Shown: piece after piece, positions 28,601 through 37,993 of the stretch
Layout: the number at the start of each line of letters is the position of its first letter
Position numbering within the stretch: the stretch's first letter is position 1
Assembly (NCBI GenBank): GCA_942492625.1
Contig: CALOFM010000040.1
Location: 1 to 64,000, forward strand
Length of the DNA: 64,000 nucleotides
Direction: 5' to 3'
Source: Thiosymbion sp942492625
GTDB lineage: Bacteria; Pseudomonadota; Gammaproteobacteria; Chromatiales; Chromatiaceae
Position numbers and translations under genes: made by a program
The notes under the pieces: model-generated
The model's input: only the letters and a program-made list of their open reading frames with translations
What the model was told of the DNA's origin: nothing
The model's database searches: none

Positions 28601-28754
28601 CGTCACGAGCGACTCGAGGCACTCACCCAAGCGGCACCACCAGCAGCTTGAGGCTGTAACGGCAGGTGGATTCCAAGCACGCTGTAATTGGCTTATCTTC
28701 CCCAACTGGCCGCTGCACTCACGCTGCCGGCCATGGAGAGCTAAGCGGAGGCCG

Positions 28755-29560
28755 GTAGGCGGGTAAGGGGCGGGCCTTACGGCCCACCCCTCCCCTAAGA
28801 ACCCGGCGTGCAAGTTTCCCCGCACCGGGCTCAAGCCTTGATAAGGCACCGTCACGCGACCGGTGTACGGACACCTTCACGATAGGGGGTTGTACTGGGC
28901 TGACGCAAAGCGCCCGCCGGGCCTTCAATGCGGCGAAAAGCACGCATCGTCTAAAGTAACCTCAGCGGTTTAGCCTTTCCGTACCTTTCTCGTGATCCAA
29001 GACCTGTCGGAAGTCAGCGCCCTTTCGGGGTGGGGCAAAGTTCGAACCCCTATCCGGACCATTACAGCCTGGCTTTCGCTTGCTCCGACATCCCATACCC
29101 CCTTGCCCTCAGGCGCTCCCTTGCGGGAGTCCGTCCACCATCCGTGTGGGGACAGTGGGGCTTACCACGTTCCACACGTGTACCATTCCCGAGGGACGTA
29201 GGCCCCGCCTTACCGCCGGCAGTACAACGTCTGCGCGGGGGAAACGGACGCTCCCCCGACCTGACTGCATACCTTTTGGTTCATGCCTATCAGCCTCTTT
29301 GGCATGTTCCCTATCACGACGGCTCAACAGCGGTTCACATACGTTGGCCCTATCCCTCAACCCTGGCTCCCGACCGTCTTGAGGCTGACAGTCGCAACCT
29401 TGCCTCACGGTTCGGTTGCCCGCGGATCAAGCGGAGGCTACGTTGTCCCGGACGCTTCGCACCCCGGGGTTACCCCCAACGCACGGTCCGGTAGGGTACC
29501 GGTGGCAGAACACCGGATCTTTATATTCCCTGATCAATACACGTGCGACTTCGTGTCGCA
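28755..29560 (-). mobile_element. ORF-less group II intron (3' end certain, 5' end not)
   Basis: Minus-strand intron tail. Domain V is the 34-nt hairpin at 28832-28799: GAGCCCGG pairs with CCGGGTTC, with the catalytic AGC near its 5' end and a GAAA tetraloop in GGGGAAAC. Domain VI follows (GGGGAGGGGTGGGCC with GGCCCGCCCC) and the intron should end near 28755. Upstream, 28840-29560 has no reverse transcriptase and no believable gene, so this is an ORF-less or deleted intron. The 5' limit is a guess. It interrupts sequence downstream of the decayed WGR gene. Confidence 0.6.
28799..28832 (-). ncRNA. group II intron domain V
   Basis: Exact 34-nt length, helix of eight pairs around a bulge, GAAA tetraloop and the AGC triad, as in bacterial group II introns. 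Confidence 0.8.
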
Positions 29561-29893
29561 CGTCCGCGGCAGGGGTAGAGCCCGTACGGATTGTCGTAGT
29601 GGCGCAGGGGATGTTGTATCCCGGAGCCAGCGGAGAGAATCTGTAAGGGCATCCGACACCCCGTGGAGCCATTTGTGGGCGCCGTGGAGCTCGGCTGGTG
29701 TTTTGTCGAGTCCCCGCTGCGACCGCAGGGCGGCCGCGGCACAAACAAGGTTGTCGGCATTCGGCGAGTCCCCGGCGGCATAGGACGTACCCGCCGGGTA
29801 TCACGAGGAGAAACGCGACACTCCGGGGACGGCATCTGTGCGGCGTGCCCTACCACATGCTCAAGAGGGGCCCCGCCTTATAAGACAATGCCA
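29561..29893. other. no supported gene
   Basis: Non-coding. Begins next to a 19-nt palindrome (GTGCGAC...GTCGCAC, 29543-29561) and ends at the IS4 terminus. It may be the remaining 5' part of the group II intron. Confidence 0.35.
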
Positions 29894-31320
29894 TTAAGTT
29901 AGCGGCTACCGGCACCGTTTGTAGTTGGGATGGAAGCCGTGGAGCTTCGTCGGTTTCATTTTTCGCGGGTATGATCGATCGGGTCGGACGGCCTCGGTGC
30001 TGGCGGCCATGGCGAGCACCAACGATGTAAGCAGCGGCCCGGGGGAGTCGAAGACGAACAGCCGGACCACGTTGTCCTTCATCTTCGAGAGCGCGTTGGC
30101 GAAGTTCACCCGATAGGCCCGTTTGCGGGTTTGGTAGAGGCGGTCAGCGATCGCTTGGGCCACCCAGGAGAGGACTGCGGAGAGGTTCAACACGAAAATC
30201 TTGGCGTAGAAATCTTGCTGCACGATCTGGGTGCTGAGGCCGGAGAAGTTCTCGATTTCGAGCCGACATTTTTCGCGTTTATAGCCCTCTTCCACGCCCC
30301 AGCGCAGGTGATAGAGGCGCTTGAACCACGCGTTGGGATGCGTTTCCTCGTCAAGCAGCGATGTCGCCAGCACCTCGGTCTCGCCGCCCTTGAGTTGCAC
30401 ACGGATCAGGCGCAGGGGGATCGGCTCGCACGACAGCCCGTAGTCCCGGCACTGTTTGCGCGCCTCGGCGCCGGGAGAGAACAGCACGACATCGCTCTTC
30501 TTGCCGCCAGCCAGGAACTCGGTGACCTCGCGGGAGAAATCCAACGACATACGGGCGCAGAAGTGGCGTTGCTCCTGGTGGTGCAAGGCAAACAGCCAGA
30601 AGGCCGGATAGCCACGGTCATAGAGCAACAGATCGTTGTCCGCGGTCGCGGCCAAATGCTCGCCGGCGAGCACACGCTCGCCGACATGGCGGGACTCGAA
30701 ATCCGCCTCGATCACCAAATTATTGAGGACGTCATACAGGCGCGAGAAGCGTGCCAGCGGAGCTGAGGCGCCTTCGGGCGGCGCGCCGAACGTCGCGATG
30801 ACATCGTCCGTGTTGGGTAGGCGGGCCGTCGAGCCATCGACCGCCAGTAAGCGCAATCCATGCCACAGACGCGGCGAGAAATGGCGTTGGAACCCTTCGA
30901 GCAGCGCTCTGTTGAGCCCCATTAGGGCACGGGGATTGAGCTTCTTGCGCGCCTGGCAAAAGGCCGACGGGGTCACCGCTTCAGCCAGTGGTTGGTCGTG
31001 GAGGACCTCGAAGAAGCGACTGAGCTCATCGCCAATGCTGCCCTTGCGCAGATTCAACAGCATGGAGACGAGGTGCGGTAGCGGGAGCGAGCGTTGGCGG
31101 GTGAAATCCGAGGGACGGATTCTTGCAGATTCCGCGAACTCGTCGGAGAACACGAAATCCTTTATGGGCCTATAAAGGAATTCAAATTTGCTTGATCAAC
31201 TGGATTTCTCTTTCGGTGGGCTGAATCTTCTTGGGCTTGAGGACCATGATTTTGCTCTTTTCAGCGTGCTTGACGACGGCGATTATTATAACAAATACAG
31301 CGTGTTATGCGCTAACTGAA
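29894..31320 (-). mobile_element. IS4-family element A
   Basis: Ends carry TTAAGTTAGCGG (29894) and, inverted, TTCAGTTAGCGC (31320 reading left), an imperfect terminal repeat enclosing one transposase gene. A second, truncated copy points the opposite way just to the right. Confidence 0.6.
29906..31153 (-). CDS. IS4-family transposase
   Basis: 415-residue DDE transposase with Asp in LRLLAVDGSTARLPNTDD, Asp in NDLLLYDRGYPAFWL and the Y-(2)-R-(3)-E-(6)-K signature in LRWGVEEGYKREKCRLEIEN. The listed GTG start (31153) lies inside a longer homologous frame whose natural start is unclear. Upstream, ATGGTCCTCAAGCCC (31249) opens a 21-codon frame that ends at TGA and overlaps the transposase frame at CAAATTTGAATTCC. 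The same arrangement occurs in copy B, so it may be how this element is built rather than a random mutation. Confidence 0.85.
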   Translation of the reverse strand: MFSDEFAESARIRPSDFTRQRSLPLPHLVSMLLNLRKGSIGDELSRFFEVLHDQPLAEAVTPSAFCQARKKLNPRALMGLNRALLEGFQRHFSPRLWHGLRLLAVDGSTARLPNTDDVIATFGAPPEGASAPLARFSRLYDVLNNLVIEADFESRHVGERVLAGEHLAATADNDLLLYDRGYPAFWLFALHHQEQRHFCARMSLDFSREVTEFLAGGKKSDVVLFSPGAEARKQCRDYGLSCEPIPLRLIRVQLKGGETEVLATSLLDEETHPNAWFKRLYHLRWGVEEGYKREKCRLEIENFSGLSTQIVQQDFYAKIFVLNLSAVLSWVAQAIADRLYQTRKRAYRVNFANALSKMKDNVVRLFVFDSPGPLLTSLVLAMAASTEAVRPDRSYPRKMKPTKLHGFHPNYKRCR

Positions 31321-31338
31321 TATTTGTTATAATAATCG
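31280..31338. repeat. head-to-head IS4 junction, 18-bp inverted repeat
   Basis: CGATTATTATAACAAATA (31280-31297) and TATTTGTTATAATAATCG (31321-31338) are exact inverted repeats around a 23-base centre. The centre is the outer end of element A; element B lacks its own outer 23 bases. Confidence 0.75.
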
Positions 31339-31370
31339 ACAGCTTCAATCACGTCGACGAGAGAGAAAAC

Positions 31371-31826
31371 ATGGTCCTTAAGCCAAAGAAGATCCAGCCC
31401 ACCGCGGCAGAAACCCAGCTTATCGGTCAAATTTGAATTCCTTTATGCGCCCATAAAGGAATTCTTGTACTCCGAGGAATTTGCAGAGTCTGCTCGCATG
31501 TGCGCCTCGGACTTTACCCGCCAACGATCGCTCCCGCTACCCCCACCTCGTCTCCATGCTGTTGAATCTGCGCAAGAGCAGCATTGGCGACGAGCTTGGT
31601 CGCTTCTTCGAGGTCCTCCATGTCCAACCGTTGGCTGAAGCGGTGACTCCGTCGGCCTTTTGCCAGGCGCGCAAGAAGCTCAATCCCGATGCCCTGATGG
31701 GGCTCAATGGAGCGCTGCTCGAAGGGTTCCAGCGCCATTTCTCGCCGCGTTCTGAAGGCAGGGATTGCGCTTACTGGCGGTCGATGGCTCGACGGCCCGC
31801 CTACCCAACACGGACGATGTCATCGC
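31371..31826 (+). pseudogene. IS4-family transposase, truncated copy B
   Basis: Same family as element A, opposite orientation. ATGGTCCTTAAGCCAAAG (31371) opens the same short leader frame ending TGA, then EFLYAPIKEFL and LVSMLLNLRKSSIGDELGRF follow, up to the DDVIA block near 31826, where the IS21 element begins. A frameshift is present near 31755. The catalytic part is missing. Confidence 0.8.
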
Positions 31827-31906
31827 TGCGCATTTCGGCGAACGTGACCGCCCGTTCCGGGGATCGTGACCGCTGTGCACATCGCAGCGGCGCTGGGGTG
31901 GATTAT

Positions 31907-32662
31907 TCAGACAGAGCGGTCACGATCAGTCAAATCGGTCTTGGTCTTTCGCATCGATTCTCCTCTCAGTGGTAGGCGGTGGGAATTGTGCAGAAGGCGG
32001 TCGAGGATGGCGTCGGCTAGGGTCGCTTCGCCGATGAAATCGTGCCAGTGCTCGATGGGCAATTGTCCGGCGATCAGGGTGGATCGCAGACCATGGCGGT
32101 CCTCGATGATCTCCATCAGGTCGTTGCGTTGGGCAGCGGCGATTTTCTGGATCCCCCAGTCATCGAGGATGATCAGATCGGCTTTGGCGAGTTGATTCAT
32201 CAACCGCGGGTAGCTGCCATCGCCGTGGGCGATCCGCAACGTCTCGAACAGACGGGGCAGGCGGAAGTAGCGCACCGACAAGCCCTGGCGGCAGGCCTGA
32301 TTGCCCAGCGCACAGGCCAGCCAGGTCTTGCCACTGCCGGCCGGTCCGGTGACCGCGAGATTGTGGTGGCGCTGGATCCACTGACAGGTTGCCAGGGTGC
32401 TCATGAAGGACCGCTCGATCCCCCTGGGGTGGCGGTAGTCGATGTCCTCCACACAGGCGTTCAGGCGCAGCCTGGCGGCCTTGAGCAGGCGCGCGAGCCG
32501 GCGGTTGTCCCGATACAGGATTTCCTGATCGAGCAGCAGGGCAAAGCGCTCCTCGAAGGACAACTCTTGGGCAGCGGGTTGCGCCAGTTGCTGCTCAAAG
32601 GCCATGGCCATGCCGGTGAGTCGCAGCGCGTGCAGTTTATCCAGGGTGTGTTGTTGCAACAT
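31907..32662 (-). CDS. istB: IS21 helper ATPase IstB
   Basis: 251-residue AAA+ ATPase that assists IstA in target selection. ATG 32662 follows AAGGAAA. Walker A is AVTGPAGSGKTWLACALGN and Walker B is ADLIILDDWGIQK; the N-terminal helical region reads LHALRLTGMAMAFEQQL. It lies 25 bases after istA. A longer upstream frame overlapping istA is not the gene. Confidence 0.93.
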   Translation of the reverse strand: MLQQHTLDKLHALRLTGMAMAFEQQLAQPAAQELSFEERFALLLDQEILYRDNRRLARLLKAARLRLNACVEDIDYRHPRGIERSFMSTLATCQWIQRHHNLAVTGPAGSGKTWLACALGNQACRQGLSVRYFRLPRLFETLRIAHGDGSYPRLMNQLAKADLIILDDWGIQKIAAAQRNDLMEIIEDRHGLRSTLIAGQLPIEHWHDFIGEATLADAILDRLLHNSHRLPLRGESMRKTKTDLTDRDRSV

Positions 32663-32687
32663 GCTATTTTCCTTTTGAAGTCTTCGA

Positions 32688-34205
32688 TCAGTGGTAGTAG
32701 CCGGGACCGCGTACATTGGCGTGCAGGGGCAGTTCTCCCTGCTCGGGCTCCTGCTCGGATAGGGACTGGCGATCGAGTCCCTGTTTGAGGATCGAGCTGA
32801 CACTGCGGTAGCTCGGTGAGCGGATAGCCAAGGCCCGCTCGCAGGCCGCCTCCAGGCGCTCCTTGCCGTAGCGCCGGGCATGGCTCAACAGCCCCAGGCA
32901 ACGGCGGTAACCGTGCTCTGGATGGGGCAAGTCCTTGAGCTGGCGTTTGACCACCTCGCCGGTGGCCGGGCCGATCTGCCCGGCCCAGTTCAGGAAGCGC
33001 CCCGGGGACCACTCCCGGTGTTGGCGATGGGAGCTGGGCATGTGCTCGGGGAGCGTGGAAAACAGCTTGGTGTGGCTGCGCGGATGCGCGGCGATCCGTT
33101 GCCCTTTGTGGAACACCTCCACGACGCTGGCGCTGGCGCGCACATCCAGGCCATGGCCAACCCAGCGATGCGGGACGCTGTAGTAACGCTTACCGACCTC
33201 GACGTGGTAATCGATCCCGGGTTTGGCGTGCTTCCATTCGGCGTATTCGTACGGGGTGTCCGGCAAGGGTTTGAGGACGGGTTTGTCCAGCGACTCGAAG
33301 GCACTGTGGCGGCTGCCTGGCAGCTTCTGGAAGGGACGCGCATTGAGCTCGGTCAGCAGATCGCCGATAGCGGCATTGAGTTCTGAGAGTGAGAAGAAGG
33401 TGTGGTGGCGAAGCCGTGCCAGGATCCAGCGTTCGACCACCTGTACCCCCACCTCCGCTTTGGATTTGTCTTTCGGCTTGTAAGGGCGGGCCGGGAGGAT
33501 GGCGCAGCCGTAATGGCGTGCCAGCTCCCGATAGGTGGCGTTGGGCTGCGGATCGTAACGACAGGCCTTGGTGACCGCGCTGAGCAGGTTGTCCGGGACC
33601 AACAACTGCACCACCCCGCCGAAGAACCGAAAGGCCCGCTGATGCGAAGCGATCCACTGTGGCAGCTCCTGCGTCCAGGTCGCCTCGGCATAGGTGTAGC
33701 TGGAGGCACCGAGCACGGCGACGAACACCTGGGCCTGGCGTAGCTCGCCGGTGGCGCCGTCCACGATGGGCACCGTCGGGCCGCAGTAGTCGATGAACAG
33801 CTTCTCCCCGGCGCGGTGGACCTGGCGCATGCTGCGCTTCTGACGCTTGACCCACTGGCGGTAGTGCTCGCAGAACTGGGTGTAACGGTAGGCCCGCGCA
33901 CCGGCTTCGGCCACATACTCCGACCACAACAGCTGCAGGGTCACACCCTTGCGTTTGAGCTCGGTGTGGATCCTGGCGTGATCGGGTTCGGCGAAGCGCG
34001 TTGAGGCTTCTCGCGGCGGGTACAGCCGTGACTCCAGGGCTGCCTCGTCCATGCCCTCCGGCAACGGCCAGGACAGTCCCTGGGCCTTGGCAAGACTGAC
34101 GTACTTGCCGACTACTCCCTTGGACAGACCGGCGGCGCGGGCGACCTGATCGTGGCTGAGCTTTGCCTCGAATTTCAGTCGCAGGACTTCGGTGATTTTA
34201 CGCAT
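32688..34205 (-). CDS. istA: IS21 transposase IstA
   Basis: 505-residue DDE transposase. ATG 34205 follows AAGAGGAG. It has an N-terminal helix-turn-helix (SHDQVARAAGLSKGVVGKYV) and the integrase core: Asp in KLFIDYCGPTVPIVD, Asp in LLVPDNLLSAVTKA and Glu in KSKAEVGVQVVERW. The C-terminal domain is intact (VEVFHKGQRIAAHPRSH). The element looks capable of movement. Confidence 0.93.
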   Translation of the reverse strand: MRKITEVLRLKFEAKLSHDQVARAAGLSKGVVGKYVSLAKAQGLSWPLPEGMDEAALESRLYPPREASTRFAEPDHARIHTELKRKGVTLQLLWSEYVAEAGARAYRYTQFCEHYRQWVKRQKRSMRQVHRAGEKLFIDYCGPTVPIVDGATGELRQAQVFVAVLGASSYTYAEATWTQELPQWIASHQRAFRFFGGVVQLLVPDNLLSAVTKACRYDPQPNATYRELARHYGCAILPARPYKPKDKSKAEVGVQVVERWILARLRHHTFFSLSELNAAIGDLLTELNARPFQKLPGSRHSAFESLDKPVLKPLPDTPYEYAEWKHAKPGIDYHVEVGKRYYSVPHRWVGHGLDVRASASVVEVFHKGQRIAAHPRSHTKLFSTLPEHMPSSHRQHREWSPGRFLNWAGQIGPATGEVVKRQLKDLPHPEHGYRRCLGLLSHARRYGKERLEAACERALAIRSPSYRSVSSILKQGLDRQSLSEQEPEQGELPLHANVRGPGYYH

Positions 34206-34457
34206 TGGACTCCTCTTGCCTGGCATCTTCCCCTCGCAACAGCAAAAGGCGGGGGTTGATGCCAGAAAAACCGAAGGAAATCCAGCGCGCTACGATCGAT
34301 TCCGGGGATCGTGACCGGTGATTCCGGGATCGTGACCGCCGATTCCGGAAATCCGGTCAAAATCGGTCACGATGAAACGGAATCGTCGGTCACGTTCGCC
34401 CGAAACGGGCGGTCACGATAAAACGAAATGGGTGGTCACGATGGGCCGAAATACGCA

Positions 34458-34713
34458 CGGCACCCGGCGCCTCGCACGGCTCCCTCAAATAATGACTGAC
34501 GGTGGCAGATAGCTCCTATTGCACTGACCTCTGGCGCTTACGCACGCCGGTCGTGCTATAGGAGCGCCACCTACCGCGGACTCCAGGCCTTCGTGTTCAT
34601 TCTCCGTGGCCGGCAGCGGGAGCATGTTCAGGTCTGTGAAGACAGGTTCAGACAAGGCTGTTATTTTCGTTGATAAACGGGCATTGCCGTTATTTCCCAA
34701 AAGGAGGAGCGCC
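34458..34713. other. intergenic with 71-bp dyad
   Basis: No gene was seen. 34501-34571 is an imperfect palindrome: GGTGGC...AGCTCCTAT.GCAC on the left and GTGC.ATAGGAGCGCCACC on the right. It may be a miniature element or a strong RNA hairpin. Confidence 0.5.
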
Positions 34714-35835
34714 ATGGCGGATTCTATCACCGGGTCAGTAGGTCAGGGCGGGCAAAATCGTCCCGAAGATGTCCGCACGATTTATGCCCTGTTCAACAAG
34801 ATTCTCCCCGATCCGCTGACCATCAGCGATCAGGCTTCAGACGAGCTTATTGAGGCGATTAAGGACTTTCAGAAAGCCTTTCTTTCCCGTCCTGACGGAA
34901 GGATTGATGTGAACGGCAGAACGTGGCGGGAACTCACAGCCGCAGCAGAGGCACAGGAAGTAAACGAAATCAGCGGCTCAGTGGGCCTCGGCGGAAAGAA
35001 CCGACCGCAGGATGTACGTATCGTCTATGCCCTGTTCAACGAAATTCTTTCAAAACCGCTGGAGGTAAGTGATCAGGTATCGGACGAGCTGATTCAGGCG
35101 ATCAAGGATATGCAAAAGTTGTTTATGCCGCATCCGGACGGCAGGATTGATGTCGGAGGACGAACGTGGAGGCGGCTCACAGCTCCGGCAGGAGGAAGCG
35201 GAAAATCAGTGATTCTCTCCTTTGACGACGGGCCGATTCCGACAGGCCCGTTGCGCTCCATTCTTGATACCTTGGACCGCTACGGCATCAAGGCGGAATT
35301 TTACGTCCTCGGCAGGGAAGTGGACAGTGCCCCGGCAGCGGTCAAGGACATCGCGGACAGGGGACATAAGGTGCAGAATCACTCCTACACCCATCCCAAT
35401 CTAGCCACCGCGAGCAAGAATTTTGTGCGGACAGAGCTGGAAAAAACTCAAAAGAGCATCAGAAAGGCTGCCGGAGTAACACCGACCAGAATTCGCCCGC
35501 CCTACGGTGCAGGCGGCTGGCGGCCCTATGATCGGGAGCTTGCCGCAGTGGCGGCTGATCTCTCCCTAACTATCCAGAACTGGGATATAGATACGGAGGA
35601 TTGGAAGAGACCGAAAGGAATCGGACCGAGCAAGCAGGAGATGATCAATCGGCAGTTCCAGAGAAAGCAGGGCCAGACTGAGTTCAACGTGCTCATGCAT
35701 GTGCTGAATGACACGGCTGAAGACTTGCCGGATTTCATCGAGCAACTCAAGCAATGGGGATTCAGCTTTGCCAAAACCGTAACCGCGTCAGGCCGCAGCT
35801 GCACTTTCTGTTTTTTTGTACCATCTTGCTGCTGA
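34714..35835 (+). CDS. polysaccharide deacetylase with two N-terminal repeats
   Basis: Metal-dependent NodB-type deacetylase, 373 residues. ATG 34714 follows AAGGAGGAG. Two ~78-residue repeats come first (SGSVG.GG.NRP.DVR.IYALFN.IL, ending PDGRID..GRTWR.LTA), resembling peptidoglycan-binding modules. The catalytic domain has ILSFDDGPIP (Asp-Asp), HSYTHPNL (H-x3-H) and RPPYGAGG, with Asp in NWDIDTEDW. No signal peptide is visible, so export is uncertain. Base composition is lower in GC than the surroundings, which suggests transfer. A lipoprotein gene overlaps its 3' end. Confidence 0.85.
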   Translation: MADSITGSVGQGGQNRPEDVRTIYALFNKILPDPLTISDQASDELIEAIKDFQKAFLSRPDGRIDVNGRTWRELTAAAEAQEVNEISGSVGLGGKNRPQDVRIVYALFNEILSKPLEVSDQVSDELIQAIKDMQKLFMPHPDGRIDVGGRTWRRLTAPAGGSGKSVILSFDDGPIPTGPLRSILDTLDRYGIKAEFYVLGREVDSAPAAVKDIADRGHKVQNHSYTHPNLATASKNFVRTELEKTQKSIRKAAGVTPTRIRPPYGAGGWRPYDRELAAVAADLSLTIQNWDIDTEDWKRPKGIGPSKQEMINRQFQRKQGQTEFNVLMHVLNDTAEDLPDFIEQLKQWGFSFAKTVTASGRSCTFCFFVPSCC

Positions 35836-36167
35836 CCGGCTGCAACAGCCAGACTCAGGAACTGGAGCAGCTGGAACAGGCAAGCCGCAGCTACAAGGAG
35901 CAGCGGGATTATGTCAGCCTTGAAATAATCCACTGGCATCTACGCAAGGGAATGGTGCGCACCAAGGTGGAAGAGCTGCTCGGCGGCGAGGCGGATTACT
36001 CGCCCATTGAGGGGCAGGACTATTATTCTTCGGATCGCCATGAAGCGGAACGCAGAGGCGAAGAGCAGATCGATACACCGGTCGGCCTGGTGGTTGACTA
36101 CCAGGATGAACAGGGCGTGCTGACGGATCGGCTTCAGGAATTCCGGCTGGGTCGTATCGGTGAATGA
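35754..36167 (+). CDS. lipoprotein, SmpA/OmlA-like
   Basis: 137 residues with a lipoprotein signal (FLFFCTILLLTGC, lipobox LLTGC). The mature part reads SLEIIHWHLRKGMVRTKVEE then a Tyr/Asp-rich stretch, loosely like the small SmpA/OmlA fold, whose known members help outer-membrane protein assembly. It overlaps the deacetylase by 82 bases in another frame, so the pair was probably acquired together. The function is inferred from fold likeness only. Confidence 0.6.
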   Translation: MGIQLCQNRNRVRPQLHFLFFCTILLLTGCNSQTQELEQLEQASRSYKEQRDYVSLEIIHWHLRKGMVRTKVEELLGGEADYSPIEGQDYYSSDRHEAERRGEEQIDTPVGLVVDYQDEQGVLTDRLQEFRLGRIGE

Positions 36168-36493
36168 AGTAACAAACGAATCGGTGAGGACTGGCTGCGG
36201 TGAAGCAGTCCAGGCGAGTTGGCGCGATTTAGTCTGAGCAAATCCGGTGGGATAAAAGCTAGCGACAACACACGTCAGGGGCAGGGGAACCACGGCATAT
36301 CTGGGACTACAGGTTACCTGTGGCGATCTGCCAAGGGGCGATTTCAACGCCCTCGTGGCGACTTTTCCGACACGCGACGACGACTTCGCGGACAGAAAGA
36401 ATTCGCTCTTCCATGCAAACTTCACGGCGGTAAGGGAACGGGCTGAATCAGCCCGGCATCAGGGATCATTCGAGGCATGCAGAGGAGACGACC
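36168..36493. other. no supported gene
   Basis: Non-coding interval between the lipoprotein and a small ORF; no clear signal except AGAGGAG at 36481-36487. Confidence 0.4.
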
Positions 36494-36739
36494 ATGCAGG
36501 CGTACAGCAAGCAGGTTGCAACCAGCAGGTGGCACGAGACGCGAGGCGCGAACCACGAGTTGGCGGACACGCTCAAAAAGTATGAAGTTGTCGAGCTTAC
36601 CGTGAAGGAGGCGGCAACGTTGCTCACGCAACCAAGCCTCGATGTTGTCAGCCGCATACCGAGCACGAGAGATCACCAACCAAGGAAGACACATCGAGCC
36701 CGCGCGCAGTCGTACCGACCACAGGTCGCGCACTTATAA
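36494..36739 (+). CDS. small hypothetical protein
   Basis: 81 codons, ATG 36494 after AGAGGAGACGACC. The middle is helical (NHELADTLKKYEVVELTVKE) and the C-terminus becomes Arg/His-rich, as if cut off by the ISNCY element that starts at 36776. No family recognised; it may be the 5' fragment of a longer gene. Confidence 0.4.
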   Translation: MQAYSKQVATSRWHETRGANHELADTLKKYEVVELTVKEAATLLTQPSLDVVSRIPSTRDHQPRKTHRARAQSYRPQVAHL

Positions 36740-37516
36740 TCCTCTATAAATCAATATGTTGTCAGCGCAGATTACAGATGTCCTGTGGCGCGCACGTTAG
36801 AAATGTCCGGTTAATGCCGAGATCGCCGTGGGCGTAGGCGCCTTTCGCCCACCGGTCGATCACCCACCTTCCTTTTCCTACCGCCTTCCTCTACGAGTTT
36901 GCTCACAGCGCCGCGGGGTTCGTCTCCCGGAAGCGCTCGCGCGTGATCTGACGCTGACCTCCTGGCGCTTTGGAGCGCTCTTGCCGACGTTCGACCGCCT
37001 TGGCCTGCTGCTGCTCCTGGACGTATTTCAACACAGTCCCGAGGTGCTTGTTCGACACGATGTCGGCCTGCTTGACCTGGCGGACCTTGTCGAAGACCGA
37101 GTTGGACGAAGCCGCTTCGCGGCAGAATTGCTAGATCGAGAGCGGTGATAAGCGCTATTCGTCACGCTGTGCATGTTGATCGAAGATCCGGCGCACCGTA
37201 GGAGCTGCCCAGTCGGAGATCTGGCACCGATTGCCGCAGCCAATATGGCTCCCGCGACCCGCAACTGAGTATCGACGCCAGTCACCTCGTGGGTTGCCTC
37301 TAGAATTCAGTCTCAACTTTTAGGTTTTCGTAGATCTTGTCCTTCCTGGCGAAGTCCCGCGTTGCTTTCGCACGACGCCTGGTCTAGGCTTGCGCTTAGA
37401 GGAGGCATCGCCGGGAATACTCGTAACCCACTGTTTTCTCGCTAATCTCACTCGCCCGTCCGGGCAAAAAAAGATATTTTCTGCATATAGGGTAGTCGAG
37501 TCCAGAACACGTGCTT

Positions 37517-37579
37517 GTCCAACAAACGGTTCAGATCGTGGCTCGCTTCGCTCGCACGATCTAACCTTATTCGTTACGC
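37517..37579 (+). other. attC: attC-like site 1
   Basis: R'' box GTCCAAC, spacer, L'' box GGTT-C-AGATCGTG with one extrahelical C, 14-nt terminal loop, L' box CACGATCT-AACC, spacer TTATTC, R' box GTTACGC. The R' box departs from GTTRRRY here. Confidence 0.7.
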
Positions 37580-37930
37580 TGTGCATGTTGATCGAAGATC
37601 CGGCGCACCGTAGGAGCTGCCCAGTCGGAGATCTGGCACCGATTGCCGCAGCCAATATGGCTCCCGCGACCCGCAACTGAGTATCGACGCCAGTCACCTC
37701 GTGGGTTGCCTCTAGAATTCAGTCTCAACTTTTAGGTTTTCGTAGATCTTGTCCTTCCTGGCGAAGTCCCGCGTTGCTTTCGCACGACGCCTGGTCTAGG
37801 CTTGCGCTTAGAGGAGGCATCGCCGGGAATACTCGTAACCCACTGTTTTCTCGTATCTCACTCGCACCCGTCCGGGCAAAAAAAGATATTTTCTGCATAT
37901 AGGGTGAAGTCGAGTCCAGAACACGTGCTT

Positions 37931-37993
37931 GTCCAACAAACGGTTCAGATCGTGGCTCGCTTCGCTCGCACGATCTAACCTTATTCGTTGGAC
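37931..37993 (+). other. attC: attC-like site 2
   Basis: Same structure as site 1 with a perfect R' box GTTGGAC (37987-37993) complementary to R'' GTCCAAC (37931-37937). This is the canonical attC layout: paired R boxes, unpaired spacer, paired L boxes with an extrahelical base, apical loop. Confidence 0.8.

Larger units (their letters stand above)
31827..34457 (-). mobile_element. IS21-family element
   Basis: Ends TGCGCATTTCGGC (31827) and, inverted, TGCGTATTTCGGC (34457 reading left). Both ends carry repeated ATCGTGACC motifs, several on the right (34308-34440), as expected for IstA binding sites. Contains istA and istB in order. It interrupts IS4 copy B. No target duplication was recognised. 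Confidence 0.8.

Noticed and set aside
29543..29561. GTGCGAC palindrome as the 5' end of the group II intron
   Set aside because: It starts like GUGYG, but the first bases would be locked in a perfect hairpin, which is not typical; left undecided.
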